Positions 58,564 to 64,000 of a DNA stretch of 64,000 bases are shown in pieces. Both the position numbers and the translations under genes were made by a program. This DNA is from Streptomyces werraensis (GTDB lineage Bacteria; Actinomycetota; Actinomycetes; Streptomycetales; Streptomycetaceae): NCBI GenBank assembly GCA_014656175.1, contig BNBX01000001.1, positions 62,001 to 126,000 of the forward strand, given 5' to 3'. The number at the start of each line of letters is the position of its first letter. Within the stretch, counting starts at the first letter, position 1. The notes beneath the pieces were generated by a model. The model had not been told where the DNA came from. It saw only the letters and a list, made by a program, of their open reading frames with translations, and ran no database searches.

Positions 58564-58655
58564 CGTTTCCCTCCGTTCGCTTCTCCGCCCGCGCGGCGCA
58601 GAGGTGCTGCCATCCTCGTCGTCCGCGGCCCGGCGGCCGCGCGTGCGTCGCTCAC
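58560..58655 (-). CDS. Micro-ORF B (31 codons) in the repeated hisB-hisH spacer
   Basis: GTG 58655 opens inside the TGA of micro-ORF A (GTGA). The reading [31 protein letters not shown] ends in TGA at 58560-58562, which overlaps the GTG start of the 52-codon membrane gene (GTGA again). Its last codons contain GGAGGGAAACG, the ribosome binding site for that gene. Third-position G/C is only about three quarters, lower than for the neighbours, so coding is doubtful; it may be a leader-like coupling ORF. Identical to micro-ORF A except the last two codons. Confidence 0.35.
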   Translation of the reverse strand: MSDARAAAGPRTTRMAAPLRRAGGEANGGKR

Positions 58656-58751
58656 AGCGTCCCTCCGTTCGCTTCTCCGCCCGCGCGGCGCAGAGGTGCT
58701 GCCATCCTCGTCGTCCGCGGCCCGGCGGCCGCGCGTGCGTCGCTCACAGCG
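58568..58751. repeat. Perfect 92-bp tandem duplication between hisB and the next his-cluster gene
   Basis: Bases 58568-58659 and 58660-58751 are identical over all 92 bp. The unit begins TCCCTCCGTTCGCTTCTCCG and ends CGCTCACAGCG; the second copy includes the last 8 bp of hisB. Because 92 is not a multiple of three, a fused frame would shift, but each unit has its own GTGA stop/start junction so the chain of overlapping ORFs is preserved. Perfect identity implies a recent event. Confidence 0.97.
58652..58747 (-). CDS. Micro-ORF A (31 codons) overlapping the hisB stop
   Basis: GTG 58747 opens inside the hisB stop (GTGA). The reading [31 protein letters not shown] ends in TGA at 58652-58654, overlapping the start of micro-ORF B. 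It is a duplicated copy created by the 92-bp tandem repeat. GGAGGG near its end would provide a ribosome binding site for micro-ORF B. Low GC3 makes translation uncertain. Confidence 0.33.
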   Translation of the reverse strand: MSDARAAAGPRTTRMAAPLRRAGGEANGGTL

Positions 58752-59337
58752 CACCCTTCGTGGAGGGCAGGATGCCGGCCGCGCGCGGGTCGCGCTCGGA
58801 CGCGTAGCGCAGGGCCCGGGCGAGGGCCTTGAACTGGCACTCCACGATGTGGTGGGCGTTGCGCCCGTAGGGCACGTGCACGTGGAGGGCGATCTGCGCC
58901 TGGGCGACGAAGGACTCCAGGATGTGCCGGGTCATCGTCACGTCGTACTCGCCGATCATCGGCGCCATGTTCTCGGGCTCGGTGTGCACGAGGTACGGGC
59001 GGCCGGAGAGGTCGACGGTGACCTGGGCGAGGGACTCGTCCAGCGGGACCGTGCAGTTGCCGAAGCGGTAGATGCCGACCTTGTCGCCGAGCGCCTGCTT
59101 GAAGGCGGCGCCGAGCGCGAGGGCGGTGTCCTCGATGGTGTGGTGGGAGTCGATGTGCAGGTCGCCCTCGGTCTTCACGGTCAGGTCGAACAGACCGTGC
59201 CGGCCGAGCTGGTCGAGCATGTGGTCGTAGAAGCCGACCCCGGTGGAGATCTCGGTCTTCCCGGTGCCGTCGAGGTCGATCTCGACGAGCACGGAGGTTT
59301 CCTTGGTGGTGCGTTCCACGCGTCCTACGCGGGTCAT
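58744..59337 (-). CDS. hisB: Imidazoleglycerol-phosphate dehydratase
   Basis: The product is 197 aa from ATG 59337, overlapping the hisC stop by 4 bp. It has the two-repeat dehydratase metal motifs: [18 protein letters not shown] (about 26-43), [17 protein letters not shown] (about 63-79), [14 protein letters not shown], and the second set [20 protein letters not shown] (about 160-179) with the Mn ligands HHIVE. It dehydrates IGP to imidazole acetol phosphate. This is the monofunctional type, without the HisN phosphatase fusion of enteric bacteria. Its TGA overlaps the GTG of a micro-ORF within the 92-bp tandem repeat. Confidence 0.97.
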   Translation of the reverse strand: MTRVGRVERTTKETSVLVEIDLDGTGKTEISTGVGFYDHMLDQLGRHGLFDLTVKTEGDLHIDSHHTIEDTALALGAAFKQALGDKVGIYRFGNCTVPLDESLAQVTVDLSGRPYLVHTEPENMAPMIGEYDVTMTRHILESFVAQAQIALHVHVPYGRNAHHIVECQFKALARALRYASERDPRAAGILPSTKGAL

Positions 59338-60446
59338 GCGCTGTGCTCCTTCTTGATCTCACGTACCGCGTCGAGGAACGCGTCGTTCTCGGCCGGGGTG
59401 CCCGCGGTGACCCGCAGCCATCCCGGTACGCCGTTGTCCCGGACCAGGACGCCCCGGTCGAGGATCCGCCGCCACACGGCGTGGGAGTCCTGGAAGCGGC
59501 CGAACTGGACGAAGTTGGCGTCGGAGTCGGTCACCTCGTAGCCCAGGGAGCGCAGCTCGGCGACCAGCCGGTCCCGCTCCGCCTTCAGCTGCTCGACGTA
59601 GCCGAGCAGGGTGTCGGTGTGCTCCAGGGCGGCCAGCGCGGTCGCCTGGGTGACCGCCGACAGGTGGTACGGAAGACGCACCAGCTGGACCGCGTCGACG
59701 ACCGCGGGGTGCGCGGCGAGGTAGCCGAGGCGCAGTCCGGCGGCGCCGAACGCCTTGGACATGGTGCGGGAAATCACCAGGTGGGGGCGTCCGTCGAGCA
59801 GCGGCAGCAGCGAGTCGCCGTGGCTGAACTCCACGTACGCCTCGTCGACGACCACGACGGACGGCCTCGCGGCCTGCGCGGCCTCGTACAGGGCGCGCAC
59901 CGTGTCGGCCGGGACCGCGTTGCCGGTGGGGTTGTTGGGGGTGGTCACGAAGACGACGTCGGGCCGGTGCTCGGCGATCGCCTTCTCGGCGGCGGGCAGG
60001 TCCAGGGAGAAGTCCTCGCCGCGCGGGCCGGAGATCCAGCCGGTGCCGGTGCCGCGCGCGATCAGCGCGTGCATCGAGTACGACGGCTCGAAGCCGAGCG
60101 CGCTGCGGCCGGGTCCGCCGAAGGTCTGCAGCAGCTGCTGGATGACCTCGTTGGAGCCGTTGGCCGCCCACACGTTCTCCGGGGCGACCGGGTGGCCTGC
60201 GGTCTTCGTCAGGTACTCGGCCAGCCTGGTGCGCAGCTCGACCGCGTCCCGGTCGGGGTAGCGGTTGAGGTGCCGGGCGGCCTCGCGGACCCGCTCGGCG
60301 ATCCGCTCGACCAGCGGCTCGGGCAGCGGGTAGGGGTTCTCGTTGGTGTTGAGCCGTACGGGGACGTCCAGCTGGGGCGCGCCGTAGGGGGACTTGCCGC
60401 GCAGTTCGTCCCGTACGGGAAGGTCGTCGATGCTCACGTCGCTCAC
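59334..60446 (-). CDS. hisC: Histidinol-phosphate aminotransferase
   Basis: The product is 370 aa from ATG 60446. It is a fold-type I PLP enzyme: [16 protein letters not shown] near the N-terminus, substrate region [19 protein letters not shown] (about 93-111), [13 protein letters not shown] (about 173), [11 protein letters not shown] (about 205) with the Asp and Tyr that hold PLP, PLP lysine in [20 protein letters not shown] (about 230-249), and the C-terminal [20 protein letters not shown] with the Arg that binds substrate. Uses glutamate as amino donor. 4-bp overlaps with hisD and hisB on either side. Confidence 0.97.
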   Translation of the reverse strand: MSDVSIDDLPVRDELRGKSPYGAPQLDVPVRLNTNENPYPLPEPLVERIAERVREAARHLNRYPDRDAVELRTRLAEYLTKTAGHPVAPENVWAANGSNEVIQQLLQTFGGPGRSALGFEPSYSMHALIARGTGTGWISGPRGEDFSLDLPAAEKAIAEHRPDVVFVTTPNNPTGNAVPADTVRALYEAAQAARPSVVVVDEAYVEFSHGDSLLPLLDGRPHLVISRTMSKAFGAAGLRLGYLAAHPAVVDAVQLVRLPYHLSAVTQATALAALEHTDTLLGYVEQLKAERDRLVAELRSLGYEVTDSDANFVQFGRFQDSHAVWRRILDRGVLVRDNGVPGWLRVTAGTPAENDAFLDAVREIKKEHSA

Positions 60447-61768
60447 TTGCTCTCCGGCACCTTCCAGCCGAACCTGGCCTTGATCGCCGCGCCGTGCGCG
60501 GGCAGGTCCTCCGCCTCCGCCAGCGTGACCACGTGGTGCGCGACCTCGGCGAGGGCGTCCTCCGTGTAGTCGACGATGTGGATGCCGCGCAGGAAGGACT
60601 GCACGGACAGGCCCGAGGAGTGGCAGGCGCAGCCGCCGGTGGGCAGCACGTGGTTGGAGCCGGCCGCGTAGTCACCGAGGGAGACCGGGGACCAGGGGCC
60701 GATGAAGATCGCGCCGGCGTTGCGCACCCGCTCGGCGACCGCGGCGGCGTCGGCGGTCTGGATCTCCAGGTGCTCGGCGCCGTAGGCGTCGACGACCCGC
60801 AGGCCCTCCTCGACTCCGTCGACCAGCACGATCGCGGACTGCTTGCCGCCGAGGGCGGGCGCGATCCGGTCCTCGACGTGCTTGCTGGCCTCGACCTGCG
60901 GCTTCAGCTCCTTCTCGACCGCGTCCGCGAGGTCCGTGGAGTCGGTGACCAGGACGGCGGCGGCCAGCGGATCGTGCTCGGCCTGGCTGATCAGGTCGGC
61001 GGCGACGTGCACCGGGTCGGCCGTGGAGTCCGCGAGGATCGCGATCTCGGTCGGGCCGGCCTCGGCGTCGATGCCGATCTTCCCGGTGAAGTGGCGCTTG
61101 GCGGCGGCGACCCAGATGTTGCCGGGGCCGGTGACCATGTTGGCGGGCGGGCAGGACTCGGTGCCGTACGCGAACATCGCGACGGCGGTGGCGCCGCCGG
61201 CCGCGTACACCTCGTCGACGCCGAGCAGGGCGCAGGCGGCGAGGATGGTCGGGTGCGGCAGGCCGCCGAACTCGGCCTGGGCGGGCGAGGCGAGCGCGAT
61301 CGAGGGGACGCCGGCCTCCTGGGCGGGCACCGCGTTCATGATCACGGAGGACGGGTAGACGGACCGGCCGCCCGGCGCGTACAGGCCGACACGGTCGACC
61401 GGCACCCATTTCTCGGTGACCGTGCCGCCCGGCACGACCTGGGTGGTGTGGGTGGTGCGGCGCTGTGCGCGGTGGACGAGGCGGGCCCGGCGGATCGACT
61501 CCTCCAGGGCGGCGCGCACGGCCGGGTCGAGCTGCTCCAGCGCGCGCTCCAGCGCGGCGGCGGGCACCCGGACCTGGTCGAGCTTCACACCGTCGAAGCG
61601 CTCGGCGAAGTCGATCAGCGCCGCGTCGCCACGATGATGCACGTCCTCGCAGATGGGCCGCACCTTCTCCAGGGCGGCCGCGACGTCGAAGTCGGCACGG
61701 GGCAGCAGGTCACGCAGGGCGGGGCCCTCGGGGAGGGCGCCGCCGCGCAGGTCGATTCGCGAGATCAC
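60443..61768 (-). CDS. hisD: Histidinol dehydrogenase
   Basis: The product is 441 aa from GTG 61768 (ISRIDLRGG); the longer in-frame ATG upstream (61852) would add 28 non-conserved residues. Signature motifs: [31 protein letters not shown] (about 110-140), [16 protein letters not shown] (about 208-223), [16 protein letters not shown] (about 228-243), the zinc site with [10 protein letters not shown] and [23 protein letters not shown] with catalytic His (NHVLPT) about residue 355. It oxidises histidinol to histidine with two NAD. First gene of the his cluster, so its promoter lies in 61769-61960, divergent from the membrane-protein gene. Confidence 0.97.
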   Translation of the reverse strand: MISRIDLRGGALPEGPALRDLLPRADFDVAAALEKVRPICEDVHHRGDAALIDFAERFDGVKLDQVRVPAAALERALEQLDPAVRAALEESIRRARLVHRAQRRTTHTTQVVPGGTVTEKWVPVDRVGLYAPGGRSVYPSSVIMNAVPAQEAGVPSIALASPAQAEFGGLPHPTILAACALLGVDEVYAAGGATAVAMFAYGTESCPPANMVTGPGNIWVAAAKRHFTGKIGIDAEAGPTEIAILADSTADPVHVAADLISQAEHDPLAAAVLVTDSTDLADAVEKELKPQVEASKHVEDRIAPALGGKQSAIVLVDGVEEGLRVVDAYGAEHLEIQTADAAAVAERVRNAGAIFIGPWSPVSLGDYAAGSNHVLPTGGCACHSSGLSVQSFLRGIHIVDYTEDALAEVAHHVVTLAEAEDLPAHGAAIKARFGWKVPESK

Positions 61769-61960
61769 GTGGTCAATTCTCTCAGACCCGCCCCGCAGGA
61801 CGTCCGCCCGTTCCAATGGCTGATACATCACGGTTGTCGTGACGGTCCGCACCCGTTTTCAACATCTTCTTCACTTTCCGTGTTCAGCGCGTCACCGTAC
61901 CGGGCATGAACGGCTGTACGACGCGATGAACCGGTGAGTAATGAGGAGGAGGGGAGTTCC

Positions 61961-63538
61961 GTGGCCGAGGGGGCGGGACCGCAGGGCGGTGAGCCGCCGG
62001 AGGACCTGACCGCCGCGGAGGCGGGGATGTGGCAGGCCTTCCGCAACGGCAGCGTGTACGACCTGAGCTGCGGCGACGCGCTGGTCGACGATCCGCACGG
62101 AGGCCACCCCTGGGGTCCCGAGCGCACGGTGCGGGCCCGGGTGGTGTGCTGGCTGCTGCTGGACGGCCCGCCCGCGCTGGCCGGCCGCGTTCCCTCGCTG
62201 AAGCTCGTCGGGGTGCGGATCAGCGGCCCGCTGGACCTGGCCGGGGGCACGATCGTGCCGTACGTGGAGATGCGCGGCTGCCGTTTCGAGCGGGACGTGC
62301 TGCTGCCGGAGGCGCGGTTCACCACGGTGCGGCTGGTCGACTGCTCCATACCCCGGCTGGAGGCCGCCCGGCTGGCGACGGAGGGCGACCTCCATCTGCC
62401 GCGCTGCCGCTTCCTGGGCGGCATACGGCTCACCGACGCCCGCATCGGCACGGACCTGCTGCTGAACCAGGCGGTCGTGCACCGGGACCGCAGCGGCCGC
62501 TCCATGGCGGCGGACGGGATGAGCGTCGGCCAGGACCTGCAGGCGGAGATGCTGGAGTCGTACGGCGAGCTGAGCCTGCGCGGCGCGACCGTCGGCGTGT
62601 CGCTGAGCCTGCGCGGCGCCCGGCTGGTCAACCCGCACGCCCGGCTCGCGCTGAACGCGCCGCAGCTGACCGTGGAGCGCTCGCTGTACCTGACCCCGGC
62701 CGGGGTGGGGGCGCACGCCCGCAGCGGCATGACGCCCGCGCGTGGCACGCGCATCCAGCGGTTCGAGTGCGAGGGCGGGATCCGGCTGGACGACGGGCGG
62801 TTCGGGGACGCGGTCGACTTCGAGGGGGCCGAGTTCACCCTCACCGACGAGCAGGAGCTGTCGCTGCGCCGGGTGCAGACGCCGGAGCTGCGGTTCCTCG
62901 GGCAGCGGCCGGCGCGCGGGCGGGTGGTGCTGTCGGGGGCGCGGGTGGTGAACCTGATGGACCGGGCGGACAGCTGGCCGGGCCCGGGACGGCTGCACAT
63001 GGGCGGCTTCACGTACGAGAACCTGGTGCCGCGCGGCCCGTTCCCGCTGGCGCTGCGGCTGCGCTGGGTGGACGCGGCGAGCGCCGAGTACACCCCGGAG
63101 CCGTACGAGCGGCTGGCGGCGGTGCTGCGGGAGAGCGGGGCGGACGAGGACGCCCGAGAGGTGCTGCTGGCCAAGCAGCGGCGGCGCCGCGAGAGCCTGC
63201 CGCTCGCCGCGAAGCTGTGGGGGTACGCGCAGGACTGGACGGTCGCCTACGGATACCGCCCGGGCCGGGCGGCGGTGTGGATGGCGGTGCTGTGGGCGGC
63301 CGGCTCGGTGGCCTTCGCGCGGGCGGACCATCCGCCGCTGAAGGCGGGCGAGCACCCGGACTGGAACCCGGCGCTGTTCGCGCTGGACCTGCTGCTCCCG
63401 GTGATCGACCTGGGCCAGGTGGGCTTCTGGCAACTGCGCGGCGGCTGGCAGTGGCTGTCGACGGCGTTCATCCTCCTGGGCTGGATCCTGGCGACGACGG
63501 TGGCGGCGGGCGCGACGCGCACACTTCGGCGCACGTGA
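61961..63538 (+). CDS. Membrane protein with long repeat-rich (pentapeptide/beta-helix-like) N-terminal domain
   Basis: The product is 525 aa from GTG 61961, chosen because AGGAGGAGGGGAG precedes it at the proper spacing; an earlier in-frame GTG (61934) has no ribosome binding site. Residues about 60-330 contain irregular beta-helix-like repeats such as GVRISGPLDLAGGTIVPYVEMRGCRF, GDLHLPRCRFLGGIRLTDARI and GATVGVSLSLRGARL, resembling pentapeptide-repeat proteins. A helical segment (YERLAAVLRESGADEDAREVLLAKQRRRRE) leads to two or three C-terminal membrane helices, with a PV-I-DLGQVGFW loop reminiscent of ion-channel pore regions. I recall it as a conserved Streptomyces membrane protein next to hisD, of unknown role. 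Confidence 0.8.
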   Translation: MAEGAGPQGGEPPEDLTAAEAGMWQAFRNGSVYDLSCGDALVDDPHGGHPWGPERTVRARVVCWLLLDGPPALAGRVPSLKLVGVRISGPLDLAGGTIVPYVEMRGCRFERDVLLPEARFTTVRLVDCSIPRLEAARLATEGDLHLPRCRFLGGIRLTDARIGTDLLLNQAVVHRDRSGRSMAADGMSVGQDLQAEMLESYGELSLRGATVGVSLSLRGARLVNPHARLALNAPQLTVERSLYLTPAGVGAHARSGMTPARGTRIQRFECEGGIRLDDGRFGDAVDFEGAEFTLTDEQELSLRRVQTPELRFLGQRPARGRVVLSGARVVNLMDRADSWPGPGRLHMGGFTYENLVPRGPFPLALRLRWVDAASAEYTPEPYERLAAVLRESGADEDAREVLLAKQRRRRESLPLAAKLWGYAQDWTVAYGYRPGRAAVWMAVLWAAGSVAFARADHPPLKAGEHPDWNPALFALDLLLPVIDLGQVGFWQLRGGWQWLSTAFILLGWILATTVAAGATRTLRRT

Positions 63539-63540
63539 GG

Positions 63541-63574
63541 TGAGCGCCCTCAGGGGCGCGGGGAAGTGCGCGAC
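63541..63574. repeat. GC-rich element resembling the common Streptomyces intergenic repeat
   Basis: TGAGCGCCCTCAGGGGCGCG followed by GGGAAGTGCGCGACG is the reverse-oriented form of the TTCCCCGCGCCCCTnnGGGCGC motif often seen between Streptomyces genes. It folds (GCGCCC 63544-63549 with GGGCGC 63554-63559) and may terminate the membrane-protein transcript, 2 bp after its stop. Confidence 0.5.
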
Positions 63575-63742
63575 GTCCTGCCGGGCACGGGGTGCGTGTC
63601 CGACATACGTGCGACAGGTGTGGCCGAGGAGGCCGGAGCAGCCCCCGGAGCCCACCGTTTTTACCGGCCCTTGACCGGACCCCGTACAACTTTCCGCAAG
63701 TTGCGCGTGGGGTCTGGCGCCTCCGTGACCTGCGGTCTTTCA

Positions 63743-64000
63743 ATGGTCGACACCATGGCTCTGCTGCACGCGTTCACCCGCACGTCCCGTGCCCGGGACA
63801 AGCGGACGGGCACCCCGCTGCCCCCCGCTCAGGCCGCGCTGCCCGCCGACGACGAGGTGCTCCTCGACGTGCCGGACGAGGCTCTCGGCCGGGCGCTGGT
63901 CGGAGCCGCCGCCGGCGACCACGCCCCCGCGGCCGAACTGCTCGTCGCCACCCGCCGCCAGGCCGCCTGGGAGCACCGCGACCGCTATGTGCGCCGGCTC
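63743..64000 (+). CDS. Hypothetical protein, 3' end beyond window
   Basis: ATG 63743 (or the in-frame ATG 63755) opens a frame that runs off the right edge after 86 codons. The visible protein is MVDTMALLHAFTRTSRARDKR, then TPLPPAQAALPADDEVLLDVPDEALGRALVGAAAGDHAPAAELLVATR and an Arg-rich helix. It is a leading basic segment followed by helical, Ala/Glu-rich sequence with strong G/C third positions, so coding is likely. No domain is recognised in the visible part. An AT-richer patch (63655-63700, TTTTTACCGG and CAACTTTCCGC) upstream may hold its promoter. Confidence 0.6.
   Translation, partial: MVDTMALLHAFTRTSRARDKRTGTPLPPAQAALPADDEVLLDVPDEALGRALVGAAAGDHAPAAELLVATRRQAAWEHRDRYVRRL

Overview
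The window is a piece of Streptomyces-type chromosome. The evidence is very high GC (with near-obligate G/C at third codon positions), many GTG starts, 4-bp ATGA/GTGA gene overlaps, a PdtaR-type ANTAR regulator, a PriA-type HisA and an actinobacterial trpC-trpM-trpB-trpA cluster. As far as I remember, gene order follows the conserved core of the Streptomyces coelicolor chromosome. I see no insertion sequence, prophage, integrase or CRISPR array. The region is mostly vertically inherited housekeeping DNA with some lineage-specific additions.

Layout. 1-14 kb: a methyltransferase cut by the left edge, the HrpB helicase, a secreted lytic transglycosylase, a DUF4184 membrane protein, a weak small ORF, DNA polymerase I, an FdhF/YdeP molybdoenzyme, a hotdog thioesterase, and two unknown exported or anchored proteins. 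14.3-20.2 kb: a complete branched-chain amino-acid ABC transporter operon (binding protein, LivH, LivM, LivG, LivF) closed by a strong terminator. 20.3-31.4 kb: an ANTAR response regulator, an odd tRNA gene with a CAA anticodon in a short-variable-arm body, pyruvate kinase, a Tat-exported 5'-nucleotidase-like enzyme, aminopeptidase N, an atypical receiver protein, chorismate mutase, a HEVAH metalloprotease-like protein, a rhomboid protease and a GH46 chitosanase. 31.5-37.5 kb: glutamate synthase gltB-gltD. 37.9-38.6 kb: a VIT1/CCC1 metal transporter. 38.9-45.8 kb: a six-gene plus-strand operon of four tandem ADP-ribosylglycohydrolase-family genes followed by a CaiB/BaiF CoA-transferase and a CitE/HpcH-type CoA-ester lyase. 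45.8-54.7 kb (minus strand): lgt, a DsbA-like thioredoxin, trpA, trpB, trpM, trpC, three small membrane proteins, trpE and hisI. 54.8-55.9 kb: two plus-strand genes. 55.9-61.8 kb (minus strand): hisD-hisC-hisB-(micro-ORFs)-small membrane gene-hisH-priA-ridA-hisF. 61.9-64 kb: a repeat-rich membrane protein and a gene cut by the right edge.

How the genes fit together. The his and trp blocks share one biosynthetic theme: no trpF is present, and the PriA enzyme encoded between hisH and ridA is expected to do both the HisA and the TrpF reactions. GltBD supplies glutamate for the HisH and HisC steps, and the transporter brings in branched-chain amino acids.

Most interesting points: (1) the class-I-shaped tRNA with anticodon CAA at 21052-21124; (2) a perfect 92-bp tandem duplication between hisB and the next gene that makes a chain of GTGA-overlapping micro-ORFs; (3) the four-ADP-ribosylglycohydrolase/CoA-transferase/CoA-lyase operon, whose pathway I cannot name; (4) the 54-codon trpM gene, found by reading between trpB and trpC; (5) a 15-bp palindrome in front of the VIT1 transporter gene and a 22-bp near-palindrome near 6.6 kb.
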